A program made the translations under genes and the position numbers. From positions 1 through 64,000 of the forward strand of contig NZ_BCMQ01000007.1 in the NCBI RefSeq assembly GCF_001485415.1: a stretch of DNA of 64,000 bases. Direction: 5' to 3'. This DNA comes from Myroides odoratimimus. Its GTDB lineage: Bacteria > Bacteroidota > Bacteroidia > Flavobacteriales > Flavobacteriaceae. The notes below the pieces were generated by a model that did not search any database, was not told the origin of the DNA, and saw only the letters and a program-made list of their open reading frames with translations. Shown here piece by piece: positions 35,091 through 43,560 of this stretch. The stretch's first letter is position 1, and the number at the start of each line of letters is the position of its first letter.

Positions 35091-35843
35091 ATGAAAGAGA
35101 TAATATTAAAAAAGATAAAAGAAATAGAAGAGTCACATAACATAGAAGTATTGTATGCGTGTGAGTCAGGAAGTAGAGCTTGGGGTTTTGCTTCTGAGGA
35201 CAGTGATTACGATGTTCGATTGGTTTATAAGCAGAAGATAGATAATTATTTGAGTGTGGTAGATACAAGTGATTTTATAGATATGCCGATAGATGAGGTA
35301 TGGGACTTTAATGCTTGGGATATCAAGAAGGTATTGGTATTGCTAATTAAGTCTAATACAACAGTGTTTGAGTGGTTACAATCGCCTATTGTTTATAAAG
35401 AGGCAGAAGGGTTTAGAGTAGCAATGTGGGCATTGAGCCATGACTATTATTGCCAACAGACACATACACATCATTATCTGGGCTTAGCAAAGAAGATGTT
35501 GTTGGAGCATACGGATGAGCAGGTGAAGTACAAGACACTGTTCTATATCCTTAGAGCACTATTGTCTGCTAAGTGGAATGTAGAGTTTAATAGGATAGCA
35601 CCTATGGAGTTTAAGCCCTTGCTAAAGGTGGTTAATGATGATAAGCTTACTGCATACATACTCTTATTGATAAAAGAGAAAGAAGGCTTGACTGAGAAGG
35701 ACTGGTACACTTGGGATGCGAGGTTAAAGGACTATGTGTATGACTTGTATGAGAGTTTGTCTAAGGTTACAGTGGTAAAGAGCAAGGGAAGTTTTGACAA
35801 TGAATTGGTAAATAGGTTTTTTAGAAAGGAGGTAAGACAATGA
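35091..35843 (+). CDS. RlaP-type nucleotidyltransferase 1
   Basis: A 250-aa member of the polymerase-beta-like superfamily (COG3541/RlaP). The catalytic motif is intact: ESGSRAWGF (GSRAWG at residues 27-32) followed by the metal-binding DSDYD (37-41). The C-terminal helical part is typical of the family. RlaP genes recur beside RtcB and slipins and are thought to add or modify nucleotides at RNA ends during repair; no substrate has been proven that I know of. The stop codon overlaps the start of the second copy (ATGA), so both are translated together and may form a heterodimer. Confidence 0.88.
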   Translation: MKEIILKKIKEIEESHNIEVLYACESGSRAWGFASEDSDYDVRLVYKQKIDNYLSVVDTSDFIDMPIDEVWDFNAWDIKKVLVLLIKSNTTVFEWLQSPIVYKEAEGFRVAMWALSHDYYCQQTHTHHYLGLAKKMLLEHTDEQVKYKTLFYILRALLSAKWNVEFNRIAPMEFKPLLKVVNDDKLTAYILLLIKEKEGLTEKDWYTWDARLKDYVYDLYESLSKVTVVKSKGSFDNELVNRFFRKEVRQ

Positions 35844-36898
35844 CAATAACAGAGATGAAAGACAGAGGATTGCTCCTGTTCGAATGTATAAGTGGGAGTA
35901 GGGCATATGGCTTAGCAACTAAAGATTCGGATACGGATATAAGAGGAGTGTATTACTTGCCTAAAGAACAGTTTTACGGTATGGATTACCTTCCACAGAT
36001 CAGCAATGAGACTAATGATATCGTGTATTATGAGATAGGGCGTTTTATAGAGTTGTTGAGTAAGAATAACCCTAATATACTGGAACTGTTAGCTACACCT
36101 GATGAGATGGTGCTGTATAAGCATCCCGTAATGGATAAGATAGTGATGAGAGATTATCTGTCTAAGTTGTCTAAAGATACTTTTGCTGGATATGCAATGA
36201 GTCAAGTGAAGAAAGCTAAGGGATTAAATAAGAAAGTGTTTAACCCAATGGGTCAGGAGCGAAAAGAGTTGCTCGACTTCTGTTATGTCTTAGAGGGGGT
36301 GCAAACTATGTCGTTAAGAGATTGGCTCAACAAGAAAGAGATAGCACAAGGGCAATGTGGATTGGTCAAGCTGTCTTCTCAAAAAGAGCTTTATGCACTA
36401 TTTTGTGATAAGGTAGGAGATAAGGGGTATAAAGGGATAGTGCGTTATGACAATTCGAATGAAGTAAGTCTGAGCAGTGTGGCTAAAGGTGAAGAGCTAA
36501 CAGCTTATTTGCTGTGCAAGGCAGATGATTACTCTACACATTGCAAGAAGTACAAAGAGTATTGGGATTGGGTAGAAAAGCGTAACGAGGCAAGGTATGT
36601 GACAACAATGAGCCATGCTGGTGGATACGACAGTAAGAATATGATGCATACGGTCAGGCTGATGCTCACTGTGCGAGACATCTTTATGACGGGTATAGTT
36701 ATAGTACGCAGTCCGTATAGAGAAGAATTGCTCAAGATAAAGTCCGGACATTATAGCTATGAAGAATTGTTAGATAAGGTAACAGAGTTACAAGAAGAAG
36801 TAGAACGACTGTATGTAGATTCGCCTTTGCCTAATCGACCTGACCTTGATAGGGCAGAAAAGGTATTGGTAGAGATAAGAGAGGAGTTGTATGGGTGA
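35840..36898 (+). CDS. RlaP-type nucleotidyltransferase 2
   Basis: A 352-aa paralogue with the same motif: ISGSRAYGL (GSRAYG at 19-24) and DSDTD (29-33), then GVYYLP. The longer C-terminal part (about 220-350) ends in a helical hairpin (LDKVTELQEEVERLYVDSPLP) with a basic and acidic pattern. Overlap of 4 bp with the first copy. Two different RlaP proteins in tandem suggests that one acts on 5' and the other on 3' ends or on different RNAs, which is inference. Confidence 0.88.
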   Translation: MTITEMKDRGLLLFECISGSRAYGLATKDSDTDIRGVYYLPKEQFYGMDYLPQISNETNDIVYYEIGRFIELLSKNNPNILELLATPDEMVLYKHPVMDKIVMRDYLSKLSKDTFAGYAMSQVKKAKGLNKKVFNPMGQERKELLDFCYVLEGVQTMSLRDWLNKKEIAQGQCGLVKLSSQKELYALFCDKVGDKGYKGIVRYDNSNEVSLSSVAKGEELTAYLLCKADDYSTHCKKYKEYWDWVEKRNEARYVTTMSHAGGYDSKNMMHTVRLMLTVRDIFMTGIVIVRSPYREELLKIKSGHYSYEELLDKVTELQEEVERLYVDSPLPNRPDLDRAEKVLVEIREELYG

Positions 36899-36970
36899 AT
36901 GACTAGCGGTTTTGTAGAGGCGCAAGATATTGTGTCTCAATTCTAAATAAGCGTGATAGATGGTTAAGTA

Positions 36971-37245
36971 TTATAGAACTGACTCATGATAAATACCCTT
37001 GTCGTTGATTAAGCAACACCATTTAGCAATGTGGTTAGGTATTGGGTTAAGGATAGCAATACCTTCCGCGAGTAAGTTATCAGGAGTGCCATATTCATCA
37101 GAATCATCCATATAGATTAGTACATTGTTGCCTTCCTGTAAATAACGTTACCTAAGGAGTCAGTTTTATAGTCCGTTTGGGAGAGTAGTACTATGTTGAA
37201 ATCTATCATTTCATTGAAGTCAACATATAGACGGGGTTCTTTCAT
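36971..37245 (-). pseudogene. Frameshifted small conserved Bacteroidota protein
   Basis: On the minus strand an ATG at 37245 opens MKEPRLYVDFNEMIDFNIVL..., which runs into a stop; one base away the reading continues as LQEGNNVLIYMDDSDEYG...CLINDKGIYHESVL and stops at 36971. Together they give a protein of about 91 residues of the kind YVDFN...GxxVLIYMDD-DENG-PDDLLAEG, common in Bacteroidota as an uncharacterised protein. The shift lies near 37140-37155 and needs one missing base. It could be a real decay event or a sequencing error. Confidence 0.6.
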
Positions 37246-37299
37246 TCATTCTGAGAATAGAACGATAAAGATAAGAGGATTTTATTGAATAAGTGAGTT

Positions 37300-37319
37300 A
37301 ATTCACTGCTTAGTGAATT
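37300..37319. promoter_or_regulatory. Dyad at the lipoprotein-rtcB promoter
   Basis: AATTCACT (37300-37307), 4-nt spacer, AGTGAATT (37312-37319), a perfect dyad covering the expected -33 position of the promoter with -7 box TATATTTG at 37331-37338. A candidate operator, different in sequence from the WYL dyads. Confidence 0.55.
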
Positions 37320-37330
37320 GTGAAAAATAA

Positions 37331-37338
37331 TATATTTG
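37331..37338 (+). promoter_or_regulatory. -7 box of the lipoprotein-rtcB unit
   Basis: TATATTTG, a perfect match to TAnnTTTG, 28 bp before the lipoprotein start. Confidence 0.6.
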
Positions 37339-37365
37339 CGAGCAGTTTAAAAACAACAAAACAAT

Positions 37366-38625
37366 ATGAAAAAACTCTTAGTATCACTTACAGCGCTATT
37401 TGCCTTTTTTGGGTGTCAGAATAAACAGACGCAAGATACTGTTGTTAATGTATCTAATCAGACTGTTGTGTTCAGTTCTAGTGGCAAGGTAGTCAACTTT
37501 GACTTAGATAATAAAAAAGTAGTGTGGGAATACACTTCTGCACAAGATGAAGGCGCAAACAGAAACAAGTTCACTTTTGATGAGAATACGTTGTATATGC
37601 CTTTTGAGAGTGGAAAGTTAGTCGCTTTAGATTTCTTGACAGGGAAAGAGAAGTGGGTATTCACAGCTCCTCAGACTGGTGTAATGGATATGGCTGTAGG
37701 CGACGAAGGCAGTAATGCAGCCGACAGAGGAGAGCCTTACTTTATGAGTCAACCTCTACAGTATCAAGACAAGGTGTATATGGTCAGTATAGGTGGAGGA
37801 AATGATCCTTACTTCTATGTGATTAATAAAACAGATGGTAGTGAATATAAAATAGAAGGGATAGAGACGAAGTACAATCTTTCTCAACCGGTTCTATGTC
37901 AAGAGATGGTATTCGTTAATTCGGGTATTTACTTAAACAAGTATTCACTGAAAGGAACTGGTACGAGCTATGGCATGTATGACGGTATCACATTTGACAG
38001 CCCGTTATACGCACAGATGCGTAGTGATGGAGAAACGTTGTACTTTGGAGAAGAAGACGGTATGTTCTATGCTATTCCCTTTAATGAGAATGCTGATGTG
38101 AAGGGAGACAATGACGATATTATGGATCCAAAGAATAATTTTAAAGACAACTTGTCTATTTATAAATGGAGATATCAGTCTAAAGAATACTCTAGGTTAG
38201 CGACTAATGCTGATAGTAATACAGCACTATATGGAAAAACTTATGTAGTACAAGTGCGCAAATCAGATAGTGATGCTCAAGCTCTAATAGGGCTAAATGC
38301 TAAGACAGGTGAAGAGCAATGGAGTTATGGTTCAACAGAAGAAATTGTGAATTGGCACAAATCAGGAGAGCATCTTATTGGGTACACTATGACTATGGTG
38401 TTTGTATTAGACTTTCAAGGTAAAGAATTAGCAACTTACCCAATCACAGAGGAGTTTAAACCATTGACCAATATTGAAGAAACAAAAGATGGACAGTTGG
38501 TGTTCTTAACAACACGAGGAGTAACAACAATAGATAAAACAAGTAAACAGGCTAAGGTACTCATTGCTTATGAAACAAAAGAGGAGTATCACAATACAGC
38601 TTATATAAAATATTTTAAGAATTAG
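37366..38625 (+). CDS. PQQ-like beta-propeller lipoprotein
   Basis: A 419-aa protein with a lipobox (LFAFFGC, Cys17) and at least five propeller blades of the PQQ/WD type (KVVNFDLDNKKVVWEY, KLVALDFLTGKEKWVF, ALIGLNAKTGEEQWSY). The anchored propeller would face the periplasm or lie in the outer membrane and probably mediates protein contacts, like BamB. It is placed 74 bp before rtcB on the same strand, an odd partner for a cytoplasmic RNA ligase. No cofactor-binding or catalytic residues are evident. Confidence 0.78.
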   Translation: MKKLLVSLTALFAFFGCQNKQTQDTVVNVSNQTVVFSSSGKVVNFDLDNKKVVWEYTSAQDEGANRNKFTFDENTLYMPFESGKLVALDFLTGKEKWVFTAPQTGVMDMAVGDEGSNAADRGEPYFMSQPLQYQDKVYMVSIGGGNDPYFYVINKTDGSEYKIEGIETKYNLSQPVLCQEMVFVNSGIYLNKYSLKGTGTSYGMYDGITFDSPLYAQMRSDGETLYFGEEDGMFYAIPFNENADVKGDNDDIMDPKNNFKDNLSIYKWRYQSKEYSRLATNADSNTALYGKTYVVQVRKSDSDAQALIGLNAKTGEEQWSYGSTEEIVNWHKSGEHLIGYTMTMVFVLDFQGKELATYPITEEFKPLTNIEETKDGQLVFLTTRGVTTIDKTSKQAKVLIAYETKEEYHNTAYIKYFKN

Positions 38626-38651
38626 TTAATTAGTTAATTGGTTAACGGTGG

Positions 38652-38679
38652 ACGGTTTACAGTTCACAGCGTAAACCGT
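38652..38679. repeat. Inverted repeat between lipoprotein and rtcB genes
   Basis: ACGGTTTAC (38652-38660) with GTAAACCGT (38671-38679), 10-nt loop, in a spacer built of GTTAAC/GTTTAC-type words that recur at 32303-32330. Probably a small dispersed repeat; no T-run, so it is not a strong terminator. Confidence 0.45.
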
Positions 38680-38699
38680 TGACTGTAAATTGAGAAACT

Positions 38700-40130
38700 A
38701 TGAAAGATAATACACCGATTAATGGAAATGATTTAATTGTTTTAGGATACCCACAAACAGAGTTATTGGGTATTGCTCTAAAAGCGAATAAGAAAAGAAC
38801 AGGTTATACGAAGGTGGAGATGTTAGCACATTATAAAGCAGTGCTTACTAATGCAGAAGATTACTTAAACGATAAGGTATTTGGGAAGTTGGCTACCGCT
38901 ATTATAGAAGGCGTGGGACAACGTGTAGAAGAAGAGGTTATTCCACTGAGAGAGGAGGCTGTAGGGTATACAGTATACGGTGCTGATCATATAGAAGACG
39001 GAGCGATTAAGCAGATGCAAACTGCGGTAAAGCTACCTGTGGCTGTAGCAGGTGCGTTAATGCCTGATGCACATCAAGGATATGGATTACCTATCGGAGG
39101 AGTATTAGCTACTGAGAATGCTGTGATACCTTATGGTGTAGGAGTAGATATTGGGTGTAGAATGGCGTTGTCTATTTTTGATATTAAAGGTGTGGAGTTC
39201 TACGGTATGGAAGACTTATTGAAAGAACAGTTGGTTAAGCATACTAAGTTTGGAGCAGGGCATGGATTCCAAGGACAATATAAAGCACAACATGATGTCT
39301 TAGATAGAGGAGAGTTTAATCTAAACCCATTTATTAAGAACTTACAAGATAAAGCTTGGGAACAACTGGGGTCTTCAGGTGGAGGTAATCACTTTGTAGA
39401 ATGGGGATTGATGGAGTTCATGGAGAGAGATGAGGTATTGAATATAGATAAAGGGACTTACTTAGCTTTACTAACACATTCAGGATCTCGTGGAATGGGA
39501 GCGACTATAGCAGGTAGATATACGCAAATCGCTAAAGATATCTGTAAGTTACCTTATGAAGCAAAAAACTTGGCTTACCTTGATCTAAACTCAGAAGCAG
39601 GACAAGAGTATTGGGCGATGATGAACTTGGCAGGGGATTATGCTTCAGCTTGTCATGAGGTCATTCATGATAAACTAACTAAAGCAATAGGTGCTGAGGT
39701 ATTAGCCAAAGTGGAGAATCACCATAATTTTGCGTGGAAGGAGATGTACCAAGGTAGAGAGGTTATTGTACATCGTAAAGGAGCTACTCCTGCGAGTAAA
39801 GGAGTGATGGGGATTATACCAGGCTCTATGACTGCGCCAGGATTCTTAGTGAGAGGTAAAGGAGAAGAGGAAGCTTTAAACTCTGCTTCACATGGAGCAG
39901 GACGTCAGATGAGCAGAACACAAGCTATCAAGACTCTGAAAGCAGCTGATATAAAAGCAGTATTGTCAGATCATGGTGTAGAGTTAATAGGAGCAGGTAA
40001 AGATGAAGCTCCTATGGCTTATAAAGATATTCATCAGGTGATGGCTGCACAGGGAGAGTTAGTCGATGTAGTAGCGATGTTTACGCCTAAGATTGTCCGA
40101 ATGGCTGATGATGGGAGTAAAGAGGATTAA
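38700..40130 (+). CDS. rtcB: RNA-splicing/repair ligase RtcB
   Basis: A 476-aa GTP- and manganese-dependent ligase that joins 2',3'-cyclic-phosphate or 3'-phosphate ends to 5'-OH ends. All key sites are visible: DAHQG (Asp123, His125), GVDIGC (Cys153), GGGNHFVEWG (His231), LTHSGSRG (His260), NHHNF (341-342) and HRKGATPAS with the start of the GMP-linking region at His358. An N-terminal segment of about 90 residues precedes the core. In archaea and animals it joins tRNA exons; in bacteria it repairs broken tRNA and rRNA. It ends the module and is followed by a terminator. Confidence 0.95.
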   Translation: MKDNTPINGNDLIVLGYPQTELLGIALKANKKRTGYTKVEMLAHYKAVLTNAEDYLNDKVFGKLATAIIEGVGQRVEEEVIPLREEAVGYTVYGADHIEDGAIKQMQTAVKLPVAVAGALMPDAHQGYGLPIGGVLATENAVIPYGVGVDIGCRMALSIFDIKGVEFYGMEDLLKEQLVKHTKFGAGHGFQGQYKAQHDVLDRGEFNLNPFIKNLQDKAWEQLGSSGGGNHFVEWGLMEFMERDEVLNIDKGTYLALLTHSGSRGMGATIAGRYTQIAKDICKLPYEAKNLAYLDLNSEAGQEYWAMMNLAGDYASACHEVIHDKLTKAIGAEVLAKVENHHNFAWKEMYQGREVIVHRKGATPASKGVMGIIPGSMTAPGFLVRGKGEEEALNSASHGAGRQMSRTQAIKTLKAADIKAVLSDHGVELIGAGKDEAPMAYKDIHQVMAAQGELVDVVAMFTPKIVRMADDGSKED

Positions 40131-40150
40131 TAGATAATAAAAATATGTAG

Positions 40151-40188
40151 AACAAGGTCACTGACAAGAGTTAGTGGCCTTGTTTGTT
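40151..40188 (+). terminator. Terminator of rtcB
   Basis: AACAAGGTCACT / AGTGGCCTTGTT (one G-U) followed by TTGTTTAATT. Confidence 0.7.
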
Positions 40189-40458
40189 TAATTATAAAGT
40201 GAACATTAGAAAAGGTTGTTTTTTTACTAAGAAAGAGAATATATTGATTAAAATGTATTTTTCTGTAAATGATAAGAATTGTACATCTTTCGGAGTGGGT
40301 TTAGGTTGTTGTTGTGTAATATTTCATTATTATCATTGAAGTGTTTTTTTTATAGACTACAATGTGTTAAAAATGAATGTTATAAATAATGAATGTCAAT
40401 TTTTAGCGTTTCTTATAGTAATTATGATTACTTTGTTAGAAATAAAAATTGGAGATTT
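40189..40458. other. Intergenic region after rtcB
   Basis: AT-rich, no gene or clear structure seen; it presumably carries the promoter of the following secreted-protein gene. Confidence 0.4.
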
Positions 40459-40872
40459 ATGGCGAAGAGAAAAGATATAAGAAGTTATTTAACTATATTT
40501 CTTTTGGTATGTAGTATAAGTGTATTCGCAAAAGAGAAAACAAGTGTGGTGAAGCGAGATTGTAATGTACAATTAGCTAAAATAATAAAGGATAGCGACT
40601 TCGAATACCCTAACAAGGATTATTATGTAAGAATAGAAGATACCACTGGGGGGACTGTGATTATTAAGGCGTATGTTCGAAATAATCTATCTGATAATCC
40701 TAAACAACAACAGATGGTAGAAAGTGTAGTGTCGTGGTTTATTATACAGCCTCAGCGAGATGGGATATATCAATCTATGAATGCTTTGGATCCTGAAGAA
40801 CCAGACTTTAAGAAGCTAAAAATAGATACTAAAGCTTTTGAATCACTAGTAAAATGTATTGATAAGAAATAA
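40459..40872 (+). CDS. Small secreted protein, function unknown
   Basis: The start is the ATG at 40459 (137 aa), which gives the signal peptide MAKRKDIRSYLTIFLLVCSISVFA; the reading frame is open upstream but adds a non-signal leader. The mature part has a Cys at each end (DCNVQ and KCIDKK) that could form a disulfide and a central VIIKAYVRNN strand. No family is recognised. Confidence 0.55.
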   Translation: MAKRKDIRSYLTIFLLVCSISVFAKEKTSVVKRDCNVQLAKIIKDSDFEYPNKDYYVRIEDTTGGTVIIKAYVRNNLSDNPKQQQMVESVVSWFIIQPQRDGIYQSMNALDPEEPDFKKLKIDTKAFESLVKCIDKK

Positions 40873-40878
40873 TTAAAG

Positions 40879-40914
40879 AAGCCTACTAATAGAATACTTA
40901 GTAGGCTTTTTTAG
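40879..40914. terminator. Bidirectional terminator
   Basis: An 11-bp perfect stem AAGCCTACTAA / TTAGTAGGCTT between convergent genes with T-runs on both sides. Confidence 0.85.
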
Positions 40915-40915
40915 T

Positions 40916-41425
40916 TTAATTGATAAATGTAATTACAGCCTCATTGTTTTTTGCTGCAGTACTATAAATCTCTCGTATTGTATTGATGTTAGCAGATAGG
41001 TATTCCCATATTTCTTCTTTATCTGCTTCTGACCAAAATGAAGGATATATTTCTTCTTCATTAAGTTTTTGAGGAGAGAACCTCTTTCTCAATTCTTCAT
41101 TTGATAGTTGAGTCAGTAGATTGTGTATTTCTTTGACTTGTTCTGTTGTAACAAAACGAGCAGGACCATATCCTATATCCTGATTCTCATCTAAAGTATG
41201 TGAACCAAATATTGCCATAGCTAATGGATGTTCTAAGTAGTCATCTACATTGTTTGCAAATAAAAAAGCAATAGCTTCCCAAGACTTGTCTATATCTACC
41301 AGAGCTTCATCTATATCGTTCTCATCGTAATCTTTGTAGATTCTTTCTTCAAATAAATTGCTATCCTGTACATAGCTTGTTAGTTCTTCTTGACTTACTC
41401 GAAGCAGGTTTCCAATCATTCCCAT
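40916..41425 (-). CDS. DUF1877 (YfbM-like) protein
   Basis: A 169-aa soluble protein with the YfbM/DUF1877 pattern: MGMIGNLLRVSQEELTSY at the N-terminus, LDIDKSWEAIAFL-like middle, and GYGPARFVTTEQVKEI. The fold is known from E. coli YfbM but the function is not. The next gene on the same strand begins 17 bp away, so it may be co-transcribed with the erythromycin-esterase-like gene. Confidence 0.75.
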   Translation of the reverse strand: MGMIGNLLRVSQEELTSYVQDSNLFEERIYKDYDENDIDEALVDIDKSWEAIAFLFANNVDDYLEHPLAMAIFGSHTLDENQDIGYGPARFVTTEQVKEIHNLLTQLSNEELRKRFSPQKLNEEEIYPSFWSEADKEEIWEYLSANINTIREIYSTAAKNNEAVITFIN

Positions 41426-41442
41426 AGTATATTTTTTAGTAA

Positions 41443-42699
41443 TTAAAAATGTTCTGAAGCATTCGTTGTATTCATAAAGATAAAACCATCGAAGTGTTCT
41501 CTTAGTTTCACATTAGGAATAGTCATGTATTTTGTTTGTTCTTCTTGAGTCATTATTTTATACCCTATCCAGTTCATTTTTTTAGGTGTATCAAATATAC
41601 TTGAAGGAGTATTTTTAAAGTTGACAAAATAGTTCTTCTCAGTGTACTGCTCCATCTGTTGTTCTAATGAATTATCTTGTACTGTAGGTAAGTCATACGA
41701 AGCGTATTTACTTTCTTTTACATCTATATTATCGTTCATTGCACTGAAGGTACCATTGGCAGTAAAAGTTGCTAAAGAGTAAAACTCATTACCATATTGC
41801 TTTTTGATATATTCTCCCATTGGATCAATAAAAGATGGAGTAAGACCGATGTGCGCATTATGAGCGATGATAATTATCTTCTGATTAAGTAGAGATTGTG
41901 TTCTCATCGCTGTCTCCGCCATAGCGTAGTCTCGTGTATAATTTTCATTTCTTTGACCTACTTCATAGAACATTCTAAAACCTAGCTCTAAATTATACAA
42001 TGCAATCTTTGCATCTGTAGAAAGTTTATCACCGTATTTAATAGTCATTTCTTTTGTTAATTGAAAAGCTTGTGTACCTACTTTGATCAAGTTGTCATAA
42101 TCTTTTTCAAAGGTTTCATCATTGGATTTTGCCCAATTATAATCGAGTACCTTAGCTGCTTCAGCTAGTTTTAAACAGTTTTCATAATATGTTTTATTGC
42201 GTGCTAAATCTTTTTCACTTAATAGAATTAAAGTACTATTGTGAAGAAAATTGGTGTCAACACCAGTTAGCGTAACCTTTTCTTTATTCTTTTTGTTATA
42301 AGATCTTATCCATAAGAATAGATTTTCTATCTCCTTGGTTTGCCATACCGAGACTAAGTTTGTTTTCATCTCTTTTTGTAGATCTCCATTAGAGTTAATA
42401 ACCTTATTAATCATATAAGTATCTCCATAAGCATTTTCAAAAGAGATGACTCTATAGTTGTGATTAGTGACTAAGTCCTTGATTAACTCTACTCTTAAAT
42501 CATTGAATTCTTTAGTACCATGTGTTCCTTCACCTAGTGCTACTATTGTATGATCTTTTATCGCATTAGTGATAGGAGAGAGTCCCTTGTATTGATTGTT
42601 ATTCTTGTTATAAGAGAAAGGAATAACTTCTTTGTCTTGTGCTATACTTGTTAAGGAAACCAGTATAAACAAGCTTACTAAAGTTCTTTTTATTGTCAT
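41443..42699 (-). CDS. Erythromycin-esterase-family protein
   Basis: A 418-aa secreted protein with signal peptide MTIKRTLVSLFILVSLTSIAQ. Motifs of the Ere/EreA-like hydrolases are present: ALGEGTHGTKEF with the catalytic-type His, ISFENAYGD, and IIIAHNAHIG. Some members open macrolide lactone rings, many others act on unknown esters. Chromosomal position, core-like base composition and lack of mobile elements suggest an intrinsic gene; macrolide activity cannot be claimed from sequence. Confidence 0.85.
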   Translation of the reverse strand: MTIKRTLVSLFILVSLTSIAQDKEVIPFSYNKNNNQYKGLSPITNAIKDHTIVALGEGTHGTKEFNDLRVELIKDLVTNHNYRVISFENAYGDTYMINKVINSNGDLQKEMKTNLVSVWQTKEIENLFLWIRSYNKKNKEKVTLTGVDTNFLHNSTLILLSEKDLARNKTYYENCLKLAEAAKVLDYNWAKSNDETFEKDYDNLIKVGTQAFQLTKEMTIKYGDKLSTDAKIALYNLELGFRMFYEVGQRNENYTRDYAMAETAMRTQSLLNQKIIIIAHNAHIGLTPSFIDPMGEYIKKQYGNEFYSLATFTANGTFSAMNDNIDVKESKYASYDLPTVQDNSLEQQMEQYTEKNYFVNFKNTPSSIFDTPKKMNWIGYKIMTQEEQTKYMTIPNVKLREHFDGFIFMNTTNASEHF

Positions 42700-42790
42700 A
42701 ATTTGCTGGTTGATTTAGCCTTAAAGATAATTTATTTTAACAAGGAAATATCTTTAAAGTTGTATTTACTTTTCTATTTTGACTCTCCTT

Positions 42791-43507
42791 TTAAGACTGT
42801 GCCCAATAGAATTCGCAGTTGTCAAAGTTTAGGTTTTTTAAGTCCTCTTCTTTGATTAGTACACTGAACACTCCATCGTCATTAAAGTTGTTCTCTCCTA
42901 TCTGCCACAGTACTATTTTATCAGAATGAATAAACTCTTCTACCTCTTCCTTACCTAATTGACAATGAGTGAATATACCGAATATTTTAGAGAGATAGGT
43001 TCCTCCGAAGTAGTCCCAGTACATTCCATTCTCATCTACATCGTCTTCTTCATATTCATCCTCAGGCTGTCTATATCGATCAGAGAAAGGCTCTGTATCA
43101 GCAGTGATTTCATTGATAAGTACCCCATAGAAGAAATTGTCCTCATGCTCTACGATATGCCTTACCAATTGATGATTAGGTACATCTGTATAGATAACCT
43201 TTCCCGTATCAGTTAGGATATCTGCAAAGAAAATGAGCTGCCCTGTCTTTGGTAATAACCCTGTTTTATCATGTGGAGAACATAACGCCAAATCTATTTG
43301 GCCTGCATAGTATAATCCTTCAGGATGATCTACTCCAGGAGGTAAGTCGATTACAGGACCGCCATAACGAGATTGGCCTAGAGAAATGTCTATCTCTGTG
43401 TGTAACACATCTGTTTCTTTCATCCAACTTTGTCTCCCTAGTGAAGCAGGGATATATTGGCGTTTATCAGCCGAAAATTTTATAATATCAAAAGGTTTAT
43501 CGTACAT
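42791..43507 (-). CDS. DUF1963 (YwqG-like) protein
   Basis: A 238-aa soluble acidic protein. The YwqG pattern is visible: YYAGQIDLALCSPHDKTGLLP-GQLIFFAD, followed by an acidic insert (DEYEEDDVDENG) and the C-terminal FSVLIKEEDLKNLNFDN-CEFYWAQS. Related proteins appear in toxin-immunity and unknown contexts; no toxin lies next to it here. Divergent from the following membrane protein. Confidence 0.7.
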   Translation of the reverse strand: MYDKPFDIIKFSADKRQYIPASLGRQSWMKETDVLHTEIDISLGQSRYGGPVIDLPPGVDHPEGLYYAGQIDLALCSPHDKTGLLPKTGQLIFFADILTDTGKVIYTDVPNHQLVRHIVEHEDNFFYGVLINEITADTEPFSDRYRQPEDEYEEDDVDENGMYWDYFGGTYLSKIFGIFTHCQLGKEEVEEFIHSDKIVLWQIGENNFNDDGVFSVLIKEEDLKNLNFDNCEFYWAQS

Positions 43508-43560
43508 TGGTTTTGTGTTTTTTTAGCTAGTGCAAGATATAGAAACAAACTTTTAATTAT

